Source of the DNA: Duganella radicis | Lineage (GTDB): Bacteria > Pseudomonadota > Gammaproteobacteria > Burkholderiales > Burkholderiaceae_D | Length of the DNA: 64,000 nt | Reading direction: 5' to 3' | NCBI RefSeq assembly: GCF_009720825.1 | Contig: NZ_WNKY01000013.1 | Span: 1-64,000 of the forward strand | Shown here: positions 20,245-31,690 of the stretch, in pieces | How positions within the stretch are numbered: position 1 is the stretch's first letter | How the letters are laid out: every line of letters starts with the position of its first letter | Notes under the pieces: model-generated | Databases searched by the model: none | Told to the model about the DNA's origin: nothing | What the model saw: only the letters and a program-made list of their open reading frames with translations | Program-made: the position numbers and the translations under genes

Positions 20245-22647
20245 ATGAGTAGTAAAAAAGTTCAGGAACGCACGCAAAAAGTGAGCGCCCCCGCCGCCTC
20301 CGGCTATACCCGCACGCCGACCGAACGCCAGCCCCTGCCCAACCGGCTGGTACGGCTGCTGTCCGAAGCGCGCTGGCTGGCGCTGGCCGTGCTGGGCGTG
20401 TATTTTGTCCTGATCCTGGCCAGTTATCACAAGCTCGATCCCGGCTGGTCGCACGAAACCAAGGTGGCCAGCCTGCATAACCTTGGCGGCGCGACCGGCG
20501 CCTGGTTGTCGGATCTGCTGCTGTATATTTTTGGCCTGTCGGCCTGGTGGCTGGCGTTTTGCCTGCTGCGGCTGGTGTGGAAGGGCTATCGCGGGCTGAC
20601 GCAGAAATACGTGCTGTCCGCCGAACCGGAACCGGAGCACGAGCAGGAGGGCCTGATCCGCATCATCGGTTTCGTGCTGCTGTTCATCGGCAGCGTCGGG
20701 CTGGAATACCTGCGCCTGCGCACCCTGACCGGCCATGCTCAGTTGCCGCTCATCCCGGGCGGCGTGATGGGCAAGATGGTCGGCCATTCGGCGCATGTGG
20801 CGTTTGGCTTCACCGGCGCCACCTTGCTGCTGTTGCTGCTGTTCGGGCTGGGATTCAGCCTGTTCTTCCATGTGTCGTGGATGGCGGTGGCCGAGCGCAT
20901 CGGCGGCGCCATCGAGAATGCCATCGACTGGTTTGTCCAGCGTTACCAGTACCGCGAAGACCGCCGCCAGGGCGAAGTGGCGGCCGTCAAGCGCGAGGAA
21001 GTGGTGGTGCACGAGCGCGCCAAGCATGTGGAAAAGCATCCGGTGGCGGCGCCGCCGATCAAGGTCGAGCCGCAGGTGACCACGGTGGTCAAGTCCGAGC
21101 GCGTCGAGAAGGAGCGTCAGGCCAGCCTGTTCACCGACCTGCCGCGCGCCAGCGGCGACGAGGCGCTGCCGGCGCTGTCGCTGCTGGACGAGGCGGTCGA
21201 AACGCAGGAAACCATTTCCATCGAAACGCTGGAATTCACCAGCCGCCTGATCGAGAAGAAGCTGTCGGACTTTGGCGTCGAGGCCAAGGTGGTGGCGGCC
21301 TATCCGGGCCCGGTGGTGACGCGTTACGAGATCGAGCCGGCCACCGGCGTCAAGGGCAGCCAGATCGTCAATCTGGCGCGCGACCTGGCGCGTTCGCTGT
21401 CGCTGACCTCGATCCGCGTGGTCGAAACCATCCCCGGCAAGAACTACATGGCGCTGGAGCTGCCGAATCCGAAGCGCCAGATCGTGCGCCTGAGCGAGAT
21501 CGTCGGCTCCAAGGTCTACAACGACAACGCCTCGCCGCTGACCGTGGCGCTGGGCAAGGACATCGCCGGCAAGCCGGTGGTGGCGGACCTGGCCAAGATG
21601 CCGCACCTGCTGGTGGCGGGTACCACCGGCTCCGGCAAGTCGGTGGGTATCAACGCCACCATCCTGTCGCTGCTGTACAAGGCCGATCCGAAAGACGTGC
21701 GCATGATCCTGATCGATCCGAAGATGCTGGAGATGTCGGTGTACGAAGGCATCCCGCACCTGCTGGCGCCGGTGGTGACCGACATGCGCCAGGCTGGCCA
21801 CGCGCTGAACTGGGCGGTGAACGAGATGGAACGCCGCTACAAGCTGATGTCCAAGCTGGGCGTGCGTAACCTGGCCGGCTACAACGCCAAGATCGCCGAA
21901 GCCAAAAAGCGCGAGGAACACATCCCGAATCCGTTCAGCCTGACGCCGGATTCGCCGGAGCCGCTGGACAAACTGCCGACCATCGTCATCATCATCGACG
22001 AGCTGGCCGACCTGATGATGGTGGTCGGCAAGAAGGTGGAAGAGTTGATCGCCCGTATCGCGCAGAAAGCCCGTGCGGCCGGCCTGCACTTGATTCTGGC
22101 GACTCAGCGCCCATCTGTGGACGTGATTACCGGCCTGATCAAGGCCAACATCCCGACCCGTATCGCGTTCCAGGTGTCGTCGAAAATCGACTCGCGTACC
22201 ATTCTGGACCAGATGGGCGCGGAAACACTGCTGGGCATGGGCGACATGCTGTACATGCCGCCGGGCACCGGCCTGCCGGTCCGCGTGCACGGCGCCTTCG
22301 TGTCGGACGATGAGGTGCACCGCGTGGTCAAGCACTTGAAGACCACCGGCGAGCCGGACTACATCGACGGCATCCTGGAAGGCGGCACGCTGGAAGGCGA
22401 GGGCGGTGGCGGCGAAGGCGCGGCTGCGGGCGAGGGCGGTGGCGAGGCCGATCCGATGTACGATCAGGCGGTGCAGGTGGTGCTCAAGAACCGCCGCGCC
22501 TCGATCTCGCTGGTGCAGCGCCATCTGCGCATCGGCTACAACCGCGCGGCGCGCCTGCTGGAACAAATGGAAAATAGCGGCGTGGTCTCGGCCATGCAAT
22601 CGAACGGCAACCGCGACATTCTCGTGCCGGCTGCCAGTGCTGAATAA
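20245..22647 (+). CDS. ftsK: DNA translocase FtsK
   Basis: This 800-residue, ATP-driven motor couples chromosome dimer resolution to septation. Four N-terminal membrane helices (about 40-220) are followed by a short basic/acidic linker. The alpha-beta motor has Walker [13 protein letters not shown] (near residue 460) and Walker [16 protein letters not shown], then the Gly-rich link and the gamma winged helix ([19 protein letters not shown]) that reads KOPS. The linker is much shorter than in Escherichia coli (1329 residues), as is usual in betaproteobacteria. lolA follows after 9 bases. Confidence 0.97.
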   Translation: MSSKKVQERTQKVSAPAASGYTRTPTERQPLPNRLVRLLSEARWLALAVLGVYFVLILASYHKLDPGWSHETKVASLHNLGGATGAWLSDLLLYIFGLSAWWLAFCLLRLVWKGYRGLTQKYVLSAEPEPEHEQEGLIRIIGFVLLFIGSVGLEYLRLRTLTGHAQLPLIPGGVMGKMVGHSAHVAFGFTGATLLLLLLFGLGFSLFFHVSWMAVAERIGGAIENAIDWFVQRYQYREDRRQGEVAAVKREEVVVHERAKHVEKHPVAAPPIKVEPQVTTVVKSERVEKERQASLFTDLPRASGDEALPALSLLDEAVETQETISIETLEFTSRLIEKKLSDFGVEAKVVAAYPGPVVTRYEIEPATGVKGSQIVNLARDLARSLSLTSIRVVETIPGKNYMALELPNPKRQIVRLSEIVGSKVYNDNASPLTVALGKDIAGKPVVADLAKMPHLLVAGTTGSGKSVGINATILSLLYKADPKDVRMILIDPKMLEMSVYEGIPHLLAPVVTDMRQAGHALNWAVNEMERRYKLMSKLGVRNLAGYNAKIAEAKKREEHIPNPFSLTPDSPEPLDKLPTIVIIIDELADLMMVVGKKVEELIARIAQKARAAGLHLILATQRPSVDVITGLIKANIPTRIAFQVSSKIDSRTILDQMGAETLLGMGDMLYMPPGTGLPVRVHGAFVSDDEVHRVVKHLKTTGEPDYIDGILEGGTLEGEGGGGEGAAAGEGGGEADPMYDQAVQVVLKNRRASISLVQRHLRIGYNRAARLLEQMENSGVVSAMQSNGNRDILVPAASAE

Positions 22648-22656
22648 AGGAAGCTT

Positions 22657-23289
22657 ATGACGCGTTTTAAATCGCTGGCCCTGCTGGGCGCCGGCTTGTT
22701 GCTGGCGGGCGCGGCCCATGCCAGCGCGCTGGAGCAGTTCAAATCCTTCGTGGCCTCGACCAAGGCCGCCAAGGGCGAGTTCACCCAGCGTCAGGTGAAG
22801 AACACCAACGGCGACAAGCCGAAGGTGTCGACCCCGGCCACTGGCACCTTCGTGTTTGCCCGTCCCGGCAAATTCATCTGGACTTACCTCAAGCCGTACG
22901 AGCAGGTGCTGCAAGCCGATGGTGACAAGCTCTACATCTATGACAAGGACCTGAACCAGGTCACCGTGAAGAAGCTGGGCGATGCGCTGGGTTCCTCGCC
23001 GGCCGCCATCCTGTTCGGCAGCAACGACCTGGAGAAAAACTTCACGCTGAGCGAGGCCGGCAGCAAGGATGGCGTCGAGATGCTGCGCGCCGTGCCGAAG
23101 AACAAGGATAGCTCGTTCGAGGACATCGTCATCAGCATGAAAGACGGCTTGCCGTTCACCATGGAGTTGAAGGACAGCTTCGGCCAGTCGTCGGTGCTGT
23201 GGTTCAAGGGCATCGAGAAAAATCCGGCGCTGAATGCCGCGAGTTTTAAATTCGTCATGCCGAAGGGCGCGGACGTATTCAATAATTGA
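22657..23289 (+). CDS. lolA: Outer-membrane lipoprotein carrier LolA
   Basis: The 210-residue periplasmic chaperone takes lipoproteins from LolCDE to LolB. A signal peptide (about 1-22, ending AAHASA) precedes the half-barrel fold with GEFTQRQVKN, TGTFVFARPGKFIWTY, QVLQADGDKLYIYD and FSFAMPLGA-like closing strands. AAAGGAA lies just before the start. It sits between ftsK and rarA, as usual in this group, and is followed by a terminator. Confidence 0.96.
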   Translation: MTRFKSLALLGAGLLLAGAAHASALEQFKSFVASTKAAKGEFTQRQVKNTNGDKPKVSTPATGTFVFARPGKFIWTYLKPYEQVLQADGDKLYIYDKDLNQVTVKKLGDALGSSPAAILFGSNDLEKNFTLSEAGSKDGVEMLRAVPKNKDSSFEDIVISMKDGLPFTMELKDSFGQSSVLWFKGIEKNPALNAASFKFVMPKGADVFNN

Positions 23290-23310
23290 CAGACGTAGTG
23301 ACGGACCCTG

Positions 23311-23340
23311 ACGCCGCAGCTGCGACGCTGCGGCGTTTTT
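23311..23340 (+). terminator. Intrinsic terminator between lolA and rarA
   Basis: A perfect 10-bp stem (23311-23320 with 23327-23336) is followed by TTTTT. It ends 13 bases before the rarA start, so rarA probably needs its own promoter or readthrough. Confidence 0.88.
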
Positions 23341-23352
23341 CCATTTCAGACC

Positions 23353-24657
23353 ATGGCAGATTTATTTTCCACCGAACCGCGCCAGCCGCTGGCCGAAGCC
23401 CTGCGGCCCAAGACGCTTGATGATGTGATCGGCCAGCGCCACCTGCTGGGGCCGGGCAAGCCCTTGCGCCTGGCGTTCGAGTCGGGCCAGCCGCATTCGA
23501 TGATTTTGTGGGGGCCGCCGGGCGTCGGCAAGACCACGCTGGCGCGCCTGACCGCCAAGGCCTACGACTGCGAGTTCATCGCCCTGTCGGCCGTGTTCTC
23601 GGGCGTGAAGGATATCCGCGCCGCCATGGAGCAGGCCCAGCACAATCTGGACATGGGCAAGCACACCATCCTGTTTGTCGACGAGATCCACCGCTTCAAC
23701 AAATCGCAGCAGGACGCCTTGCTGCCGTACGCCGAATCCGGCCTCGTAACCCTGATCGGCGCCACCACCGAAAACCCGTCGTTCGAGGTCAACTCGGCGC
23801 TGCTGTCGCGCTCGCAGGTCTACGTGCTGAAATCGTTCGACGAGGGCGAGCTGCGCCAGATGGTCGAGCGCGCGCGCGCCAAGGTGCTGACCCATCTGGA
23901 GTTCGACGAGGCCGCCATCAACACCCTGATCGGCTATGCCGACGGCGACGGCCGTCGCCTGCTGAACCTGCTGGAAGTCACCAGCACCGCCGCCAACGCG
24001 GCCAAGACCAACAAGATCACGGCCGAGTTCATCCAGAACGCGCTGACGCTGAACGCGCGCCGCTTCGACAAGGGCGGCGACAACTTCTACGACCAGATCT
24101 CGGCCCTGCACAAATCGGTGCGCGGTTCCAATCCGGACGCGGCCCTGTACTGGCTGTGCCGCATGCTGGACGGCGGCGCCGACGCGCGCTACCTGTCGCG
24201 CCGCATCGTGCGCATGGCGTGGGAAGACATCGGCCTGGCCGATCCGCGCGCCATGCAGATCGCCAACGACGCCGCCGCCACCTTCGAGCGCCTCGGTTCG
24301 CCGGAAGGCGAGCTGGCATTGGGGCAGGCGGTGATCTACCTGGCCATCGCCGCCAAGAGCAACGCCGGCTACAACGCCTTCAACCAAGCGATGGCGTTTG
24401 TACGCAAGGACAAGTCGCGCGAAGTGCCGGTCCACCTGCGCAACGCACCGACCAAGCTGATGAAAGAACTCGGCTACGGCCACGAGTACCGCTATGCCCA
24501 CGACGAGCCGCACGCCTACGCGGCCGGCGAGACCTACTTCCCTGACGACATGCGCGAGCCGGGCTGGTACCAGCCGGTGCCGCGCGGCCTGGAGACCAAG
24601 ATCGCCGACAAGATGGCTTTCCTGCGCAAGCTGGATGAGGATGCCGGCAAGTTATAA
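23353..24657 (+). CDS. rarA: Replication-associated recombination protein A (AAA+ ATPase)
   Basis: The 434-residue clamp-loader-like ATPase acts at stalled replication forks. It has the N-terminal [21 protein letters not shown], Walker [13 protein letters not shown] and Walker [15 protein letters not shown]. The sensor region is [13 protein letters not shown], and the C-terminal tetramerisation domain includes [19 protein letters not shown] and [14 protein letters not shown]. Length matches the family. In related genomes serS tends to follow closely; here about 4.6 kb of other genes intervene. Confidence 0.97.
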   Translation: MADLFSTEPRQPLAEALRPKTLDDVIGQRHLLGPGKPLRLAFESGQPHSMILWGPPGVGKTTLARLTAKAYDCEFIALSAVFSGVKDIRAAMEQAQHNLDMGKHTILFVDEIHRFNKSQQDALLPYAESGLVTLIGATTENPSFEVNSALLSRSQVYVLKSFDEGELRQMVERARAKVLTHLEFDEAAINTLIGYADGDGRRLLNLLEVTSTAANAAKTNKITAEFIQNALTLNARRFDKGGDNFYDQISALHKSVRGSNPDAALYWLCRMLDGGADARYLSRRIVRMAWEDIGLADPRAMQIANDAAATFERLGSPEGELALGQAVIYLAIAAKSNAGYNAFNQAMAFVRKDKSREVPVHLRNAPTKLMKELGYGHEYRYAHDEPHAYAAGETYFPDDMREPGWYQPVPRGLETKIADKMAFLRKLDEDAGKL

Positions 24658-24658
24658 T
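24631..24658 (+). promoter_or_regulatory. Candidate promoter for the DNA methyltransferase gene
   Basis: CTGGAT (24631-24636) and TATAAT (24653-24658) are 16 bases apart and overlap the end of rarA. The methyltransferase starts at 24703. The -35 match is partial. Confidence 0.35.
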
Positions 24659-24702
24659 GCTGTGTTTTAGGCCCCACCCTCGGATCAGGTAAAGCAAGAT
24701 AA

Positions 24703-26349
24703 ATGAATTTCATTGAGAACGAAAGCGAACAAAAGCTTCGAGGTGGGTACTACACGCCGGAAGATTTGGCGACATACATTTTGAAATGGGTGAACGCCGC
24801 CGCGCCCGGCAGCATCCTGGAGCCCAGCTGCGGCGACGGCATCTTCGCGCAGGCGCTGGCCAGCGTCGACCCCGGCCGCAAGGTGGAGTTGACCGCCTTC
24901 GAGCTGCTGGACGAGGAATATCAGAAAACCGTGCGGCGCTGCGCTGACCTCGGCGTCAAGGCGCAGGTGGCGCATGGCGATTTCCTCGACTGGGCGATCC
25001 GCAAGATGATCGCCGGCGTGCCGCTGTTCGATGGCGTGGTCGGCAACCCGCCGTTCATCCGCTACCAGTACCTGCCGCCGGAAGCGCAGGAAAAGGCCGA
25101 GCTCATCTTCAAGATGCTGCGCCTGAAATTCACCAAGCACACCAATGCCTGGGTGCCGTTCGTGCTGGCCTCGCTGGCGCTGCTCAAGCCGGGCGGCCGG
25201 CTGGGCATGATCCTGCCGTCGGAAATCATCCATGTGATGCACGCGCAATCGCTGCGCACCTATCTGGGCGAGCAGTGCAGCCGCTTGCTGATTATCGATC
25301 CGGAGGAAATCTGGTTCGAAGGCACGCTGCAAGGCGCGGTGATCCTGTTCGCGGAAAAGAAGCTGGAGCGCGAGCAGCATTCGGACGGCGTCGGCATCCA
25401 CAAGGTGGTGGGCAAGGAGTTCATGCAGGCCGATCCGGGGCAGTTGTTCGATTCGGTGGCGCGCATCAACGGTGAAACGGTGGAGGGCAAGTGGACCCAC
25501 GCCTTGCTGACCAAGGAGGAGCGCACGCTGTTCAAGCAGCTGTGCGACAACGAGCAAGTCCACACCTTCGAGCAGATTGCCGATGTGGACGTGGGCATCG
25601 TCACCGGCGCCAACAAGTTCTTTCTGGTGGCGGACCAGACGGTGGCGGAGTACGAACTGGGCAAGTACGCCTTCCCGATGTTCGGCCGCAGCGAGCATTG
25701 CCCTGGCATCATCTACAACGAAGCCCAGCACCGCGCCAACGCCAGCAAGGGCAGTCCGACCAATTTCATCTGGATACGCGACGCGGTGGATACCCTGCCG
25801 AAGCGGGTGCGGGAATACATCAAGACCGGCGAGGCGCAGAGGCTGCACACGCGCTACAAGTGCCGCATCCGCAGTCCGTGGTACACGGTGCCGTCGGTGC
25901 GGGCCAGCAAAATCGGCATGCTCAAGCGCAGCCATGACACGCCCAAGCTGATCTTCAACGAGCTGGGCGCGTACACCACGGACACGGCGTATCGCATCTC
26001 GATCAAGGACGGTATCGACGAGCGCAAGCTGGTGTACTGCTTCGGCAACGCGCTGACCGCCTTGAGCGCGGAGCTGGAGGGCCGTCACTACGGCGGCGGC
26101 GTGCTGGAACTGGTGCCGTCGGAAATCGAAGCGCTGCAAATCGTGCTGCCGAAGGCGCTGAACGCGTTCGACCTCAGCGAGCTCGACGGCTTGATCCGGG
26201 AAGAGAGTGCCCAGCGGGTGCTGGAGAAGCAGACCAGGATCATCCTCGGCGCGCTGGGCGTGACGGCGCAGCAGCAGAAGATGCTGCTGGATGCGTGGCT
26301 GCGCCTGAAAAACCGCCGCCAGCGCATCAGCGAGGCCGAAGAGGATTAA
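24703..26349 (+). CDS. N6-adenine DNA methyltransferase, TaqI/Eco57I-like (gamma class)
   Basis: The 548-residue protein has motif X GGYYTPEDLATYIL, the AdoMet site LEPSCGDGIFAQAL and the catalytic NPPFIRYQYL. Its C-terminal target-recognition region resembles TaqI_C (GRHYGGGVLELVPSEI near the end). The motif order X-I-IV is that of gamma-class adenine methyltransferases. No nuclease motif was seen within it. The stop overlaps by 4 bases the end of the convergent PLD-type nuclease gene, its probable restriction partner. It may protect host DNA; the site is unknown. It begins 45 bases after rarA. Confidence 0.85.
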   Translation: MNFIENESEQKLRGGYYTPEDLATYILKWVNAAAPGSILEPSCGDGIFAQALASVDPGRKVELTAFELLDEEYQKTVRRCADLGVKAQVAHGDFLDWAIRKMIAGVPLFDGVVGNPPFIRYQYLPPEAQEKAELIFKMLRLKFTKHTNAWVPFVLASLALLKPGGRLGMILPSEIIHVMHAQSLRTYLGEQCSRLLIIDPEEIWFEGTLQGAVILFAEKKLEREQHSDGVGIHKVVGKEFMQADPGQLFDSVARINGETVEGKWTHALLTKEERTLFKQLCDNEQVHTFEQIADVDVGIVTGANKFFLVADQTVAEYELGKYAFPMFGRSEHCPGIIYNEAQHRANASKGSPTNFIWIRDAVDTLPKRVREYIKTGEAQRLHTRYKCRIRSPWYTVPSVRASKIGMLKRSHDTPKLIFNELGAYTTDTAYRISIKDGIDERKLVYCFGNALTALSAELEGRHYGGGVLELVPSEIEALQIVLPKALNAFDLSELDGLIREESAQRVLEKQTRIILGALGVTAQQQKMLLDAWLRLKNRRQRISEAEED

Positions 26350-27425
26350 TCGATTTCGATCATGTACTCGGGCGGCGCGCTGTCCTTGCGGTAGAGGTGC
26401 ATGATGCGCCCCAGCAGGCTGCGCCGGGCAACGACAGGCTTGGCGTCGCCCCAGCTGACCTGCGTCATCGAATTGCTTTGCTTGTAAGTGGTCGATTCCG
26501 TGTTGGTATTGTGCGAGAGCTTGAGCTCGAACGTGCCCTTGAACTCGCCGGCCGCATACAGATGGAAGCGGGCGCTGGTGCGCTCATAGTGCGGCAATCT
26601 GGCATCGACTTCCCAGTCCAGGCCGGCAAACACGTTGTCGCGAAAATAGTGGCGCTGGTCGATTTCGTACGCGCCTTTTTTCCAGTACATGGACCCGGTT
26701 GGATTGGTGTTGCCGCCCGATGGCACATTCAGGTCGCGCTCCTTCAGCTCGTTGCTCTGCCAGACGCGGTAGAAATCGCCGGCTGAAGGGAAGCTGCGAT
26801 GCAGCGGCATCGGATCCAGCGCGCCGCCCGCCGGCTGCGCCTTGGCGGTGTCCGGATTGGCCGGCTTGATGGTTTCGTCACTTAGCCGGCCAGTGTCGAA
26901 CAGCGCCTTGACGGTCGCTGCGTCCGTAACCGGGATCACGTGGTCCGGGAAGCCGGCAACCATTGTCTGGAACGCGCCGCACGCGTCGGCGTAGAAGCGC
27001 TGATCCTCCGCGTCCGCCAGATTCAGGCTAATCAGGGAACTGGCTTCGATGTTGTTGTGCAGTCCGCCGAACGTGAGATTGGCGCTGCCGGCCACGATGC
27101 CGGCTTGCTTCCCGTGCCTGATGATGAAAATCTTGGGATGGAAAATCGTGCTGCGCGAGCCGGTATCGACCGCATACACGTTGACGCCGGCCGACAGCAG
27201 CAGTTCCAGCGCCTGATAGGAAGTGATGTCATTGCGGATGCCGACGAACACGCTGGCTTTCGGACCGGCTGCGGCGATGGCCTGGTAGATCGCCTGCACA
27301 CCCTGGGTACGGGCAAAGGCTACGCTGATGATGGCCTCCTCGCAGCCTTGCCGGAACAGCTTATTGAGATGATCCGCGTGATTGTGCCTGGTGACTGCCT
27401 GAAGCAGGAATTCTACTTTTGCCAT
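26346..27425 (-). CDS. Phospholipase D-like nuclease, candidate restriction enzyme
   Basis: The 359-residue protein has an N-terminal PLD fold with one HKD-type motif: HPKIFIIRHG followed by GSANLTFGGLHNN. This gives the His, Lys, Ser/Asn set used by metal-independent nucleases such as BfiI and NgoFVII, which work as dimers. The C-terminal 200 residues (YWKKGAYEIDQRHYFRD region) may recognise DNA; I do not recognise the family. The frame extends upstream, but the ATG at 27425 with GGATCTTC before it starts MAKVEFLLQAV and fits best. It converges on the methyltransferase with a 4-base overlap. Confidence 0.72.
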   Translation of the reverse strand: MAKVEFLLQAVTRHNHADHLNKLFRQGCEEAIISVAFARTQGVQAIYQAIAAAGPKASVFVGIRNDITSYQALELLLSAGVNVYAVDTGSRSTIFHPKIFIIRHGKQAGIVAGSANLTFGGLHNNIEASSLISLNLADAEDQRFYADACGAFQTMVAGFPDHVIPVTDAATVKALFDTGRLSDETIKPANPDTAKAQPAGGALDPMPLHRSFPSAGDFYRVWQSNELKERDLNVPSGGNTNPTGSMYWKKGAYEIDQRHYFRDNVFAGLDWEVDARLPHYERTSARFHLYAAGEFKGTFELKLSHNTNTESTTYKQSNSMTQVSWGDAKPVVARRSLLGRIMHLYRKDSAPPEYMIEID

Positions 27426-27483
27426 GAAGATCCATGCTGCTGGAAAGCTGCTAAGATAGCAGATTGAACAGGAGAGGAGCAGC

Positions 27484-28308
27484 ATGGAGCCGGCAAAGGT
27501 GGTCGATGGAGTCGACGTGTATATCGAAGGCGAGGGACCGGAGACCATCGTCATGATCCATGGCTGGCCTGACACCTACCGCCTGTGGGACGCCCAGGTG
27601 GCCGAGCTGAAAAGCCGCTACCGCTGCGTGCGCTTCACCCTGCCGGGATTCGATATCGGCAAGCCACGCCGCTCCTACACGCTGAACGCCATGATCCGCG
27701 TGCTGCTGCACATCGTGAACAGCGTCAGCCAGAAGCAGAAAGTCATCCTGATGGTGCACGACTGGGGCTGCGTGTTCGGTTACGAGTTCTATATGCGGAA
27801 CAAGGCGCTGGTCTCGGCCATCATCGGCGTCGATATCGGCGATGCGCAATCGAAGGCCGCCGCGCGTTCGCGCTCGGTCGGCCAGAAAATGATGATCGCC
27901 AGCTACCAGAGCACGTTGGCGTTGGCCTGGGCCGTGGGCGGCCCGATCGGCAATATGATGACCAGGTCCATGGCCCGCATGCTGGGGGCGCCATCGCCGC
28001 GTGAATACATCAGCTCCGGCATGAATTACCCGTACTACATCCTGACTGCCGGCGCGGCCGGTTCATACAACTCGCTGGTGCCTTTCGTGCCGACGGTGCC
28101 GATGCTGTACATCTACGGCACCCGCAAACCTTTCATGTTCCACTCGCCGCAATGGACCGAAACGCTGGCGGCCAAGGAAGGCTGCAAGGTGGTGGCCATG
28201 GAAACCGACCACTGGCCGATGCTGCGCGCGCCGCAGCGCTTCAACGACATCGTCATCAGCTGGCTGAGCAGGCCCGCCGACGCCGAAGAGGAGGAGGACG
28301 CCGCCTAG
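27484..28308 (+). CDS. Alpha/beta hydrolase (epoxide hydrolase/dehalogenase-like)
   Basis: The 274-residue cytosolic protein has the oxyanion motif IHGWPDTYRLWD and the nucleophile elbow MVHDWGCVFGYEF, with Asp as nucleophile. The catalytic His lies in ETDHWPMLRAP near the end. The Asp nucleophile suggests epoxide or haloalkane hydrolysis rather than an esterase, but the substrate cannot be read. GGAGAGGAGC precedes the start. It is divergent from the PLD nuclease gene, 58 bases between starts. Confidence 0.87.
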   Translation: MEPAKVVDGVDVYIEGEGPETIVMIHGWPDTYRLWDAQVAELKSRYRCVRFTLPGFDIGKPRRSYTLNAMIRVLLHIVNSVSQKQKVILMVHDWGCVFGYEFYMRNKALVSAIIGVDIGDAQSKAAARSRSVGQKMMIASYQSTLALAWAVGGPIGNMMTRSMARMLGAPSPREYISSGMNYPYYILTAGAAGSYNSLVPFVPTVPMLYIYGTRKPFMFHSPQWTETLAAKEGCKVVAMETDHWPMLRAPQRFNDIVISWLSRPADAEEEEDAA

Positions 28309-28316
28309 CGCTGGAC

Positions 28317-28736
28317 TCAGCGCAGGCGGATCGGTTTCTGGTAGGGGGCGAACGGCGGCGGCGGCAGTTGCGCCTCGGCGTAGGCCTGGCGGAAGCACTC
28401 GGCTTTCTTGCCCTCGACGTCGGTGGTGGTGCGGGTGACCTTGCCGGTCGCGTCCAGCGTCAGCACGATGACCACCGGATGCTTGGAAATGTCGTGGCAG
28501 TTGCCGCGTTCATCGAGCTTCTTCGAGTTGTTGTAGTTGAGCGAGACTTCCTCATATTTGGTGGCCTTCTCGTTCGGGAACTGGGCGTTGAACTTGTTCA
28601 TTTCGGCGGCGAAGTTCGGGTTGGCCGGTGGTGGCGGCTCATCCTTCTGCCACGACGAGCCACCCATGGTCGAGCAGCCCGTTGCAATCAACATCACGGC
28701 GCTTGCCGCTGCAATTTTCAGGGTATTGGTTTTCAT
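28317..28736 (-). CDS. Putative lipoprotein with TonB/TolA-like C-terminal segment
   Basis: The 139-residue protein starts at an ATG with AAGGAG 5 bases upstream and has a lipoprotein signal with lipobox LIATGC (Cys about 21). The mature part has a Pro-rich stretch. Its C-terminal segment (VVIVLTLDATGKVTRTTTDV and AYAEAQLPPPPFAP) recalls TolA/TonB C-terminal folds. That similarity is weak and the function is unknown. It converges with the alpha/beta hydrolase gene, 8 bases apart. Confidence 0.7.
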   Translation of the reverse strand: MKTNTLKIAAASAVMLIATGCSTMGGSSWQKDEPPPPANPNFAAEMNKFNAQFPNEKATKYEEVSLNYNNSKKLDERGNCHDISKHPVVIVLTLDATGKVTRTTTDVEGKKAECFRQAYAEAQLPPPPFAPYQKPIRLR

Positions 28737-28810
28737 TTCTTCTCCTTGAAGGCTGTACTGTTGAGCGAATAGTACAAACTTCAAGCATTGCGTGGCGCAC
28801 GATTAGTTGC

Positions 28811-28826
28811 GTAGGAGAAATCCTAC
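28811..28826. other. Small hairpin GTAGGA-GAAA-TCCTAC
   Basis: A 6-bp perfect stem with a GAAA tetraloop lies in the 246-base spacer between the divergent lipoprotein and small exported protein genes. No T run follows. Nothing else clear was seen in this spacer. Confidence 0.3.
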
Positions 28827-28982
28827 AGCGTATCCGCAGCCGTGCGCCGTCTGATCCTTCCCTTTGCATTTCAGGCGCCGTTTTCGGCGCTTCGTCGCAT
28901 CCCCGTCGCGGGCCGGAACGCCTTTAGGTACAGTACAACCATACCGCAGCACTTATTCCAACCGACACCCAAGGAGAGCATC

Positions 28983-30570
<1,588 letters not shown>

Positions 30571-30597
30571 TTTTGTCCTTCCATTTTCTCAAGCACC

Positions 30598-30606
30598 TGC
30601 TATAAT
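30598..30606 (+). promoter_or_regulatory. Extended -10 promoter element for the tRNA-Ser genes
   Basis: TGCTATAAT combines the TGn extension with a perfect -10 hexamer (30601-30606), so a -35 box is less needed. Transcription would begin near 30613 in a GC-rich segment, about 25 bases before the first tRNA. Confidence 0.55.
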
Positions 30607-30637
30607 CTTGCCTTCTCGCAGCAGCAGGTGGGAAAAC

Positions 30638-30727
<90 letters not shown>

Positions 30728-30768
30728 ACTGTTTGGATGTGAGAAAAAAAGTAGGAAATGCGTCACCA

Positions 30769-30858
<90 letters not shown>

Positions 30859-30867
30859 ATATTCAAT

Positions 30868-30896
30868 AAAAAAGCTCCCGCGAGGGAGCTTTTTTT
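30868..30896 (+). terminator. Intrinsic terminator after the tRNA-Ser pair
   Basis: AAAAAGCTCCC/GGGAGCTTTTT (30869-30879 with 30884-30894) with a GCGA loop and a continuing T run, starting 10 bases after the second tRNA. Confidence 0.93.
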
Positions 30897-30904
30897 ATAT
30901 CTTG

Positions 30905-30926
30905 AAGTAGACATCTTTGTCTACTT
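30905..30926. other. Perfect 9-bp inverted repeat upstream of the SIMPL gene
   Basis: AAGTAGACA-TCTT-TGTCTACTT lies 38 bases before the SIMPL start and right after the tRNA terminator. It could be an RNA hairpin or a repressor site. No T run follows it. Confidence 0.45.
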
Positions 30927-30964
30927 TGGGAATAATGCGGTTTTCATCGTTACGGAAACCGACC

Positions 30965-31648
30965 ATGTTCAAGCACCTCGTTGTTGCCCTTGCCTTGCTG
31001 CCGTTCGCCGTTCAGGCCTCCAACCTGCCGGACTATCCCTTCATCCACACCACCGGCGAAGGCTTTGCCACCATCCTGCCGGACCTGGGCGAGATCGATT
31101 TCGATATCACCGCCTTCAACGCCGATCCGGCCGCGGCCACCGCCGTGGTGGCCGAGCGCGCAGCGCAGGTGCAGGCGTTGATGATGGAAGGGGTATCCAG
31201 CGCGGCCCTGCGTGACATGCGCAAGGAGATGCGCGGCACCGAGGGCGACTACGCCATCCGTAGTTCTGTCCACATCGTCGTGAACGACCTCGGCAAATGG
31301 CGTCCATTGATGCAGGCGCTGCTGGCGTTGCCGAACATCGACCACATGTCCACCACCTTTGGCCGCAGCGATCGCGAGAAAGCCGAGCAGGAGCTGACCG
31401 CCAACGCCGTCAAGGACGCGCAGCGCCGCGCCGAAGCGATGGCGGCCGGTTTCGGCAAGAAGGTGGGGGCGGTCAGCGCCATATCGTCCAGCCAGTTGCG
31501 CAACCTGACCAATGCCGTGGGCCTGATGCCGGGCGATCTCTATTACCGCAACCGCTCGGTGGAAGCGGCGCCGGCCGACAAGGATTTCCTCGCCACCGAA
31601 GTGCTGCGCTGGTCACAGACGGTTGACGTGATTTTTCGCATCAAATGA
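30965..31648 (+). CDS. SIMPL-domain (DUF541) periplasmic protein
   Basis: The 227-residue protein has a signal peptide (about 1-18, ending VQAS). A SIMPL/DUF541 domain follows: IHTTGEGFATILPDLGEIDFDI at the start and AVKDAQRRAEAMAAGFGKKVG with a closing VDVIFRIK. SIMPL proteins are periplasmic or outer-membrane oligomers of unclear role, with oxidative-stress links in some. The ATG at 30965 with an upstream GGAAAC is preferred to a Met 48 bases earlier, because it starts the signal peptide. Confidence 0.88.
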   Translation: MFKHLVVALALLPFAVQASNLPDYPFIHTTGEGFATILPDLGEIDFDITAFNADPAAATAVVAERAAQVQALMMEGVSSAALRDMRKEMRGTEGDYAIRSSVHIVVNDLGKWRPLMQALLALPNIDHMSTTFGRSDREKAEQELTANAVKDAQRRAEAMAAGFGKKVGAVSAISSSQLRNLTNAVGLMPGDLYYRNRSVEAAPADKDFLATEVLRWSQTVDVIFRIK

Positions 31649-31690
31649 TACTTCAGGCTAGAATGCGGAAAAATTAACTTTGGAGATGTT

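Noticed and set aside
20236..22914. Very long minus-strand open frame (892 codons) opposite ftsK
   Set aside because: It is a His/Gln/Arg-rich antisense shadow of ftsK and lolA caused by high GC; the plus strand has full FtsK motifs.
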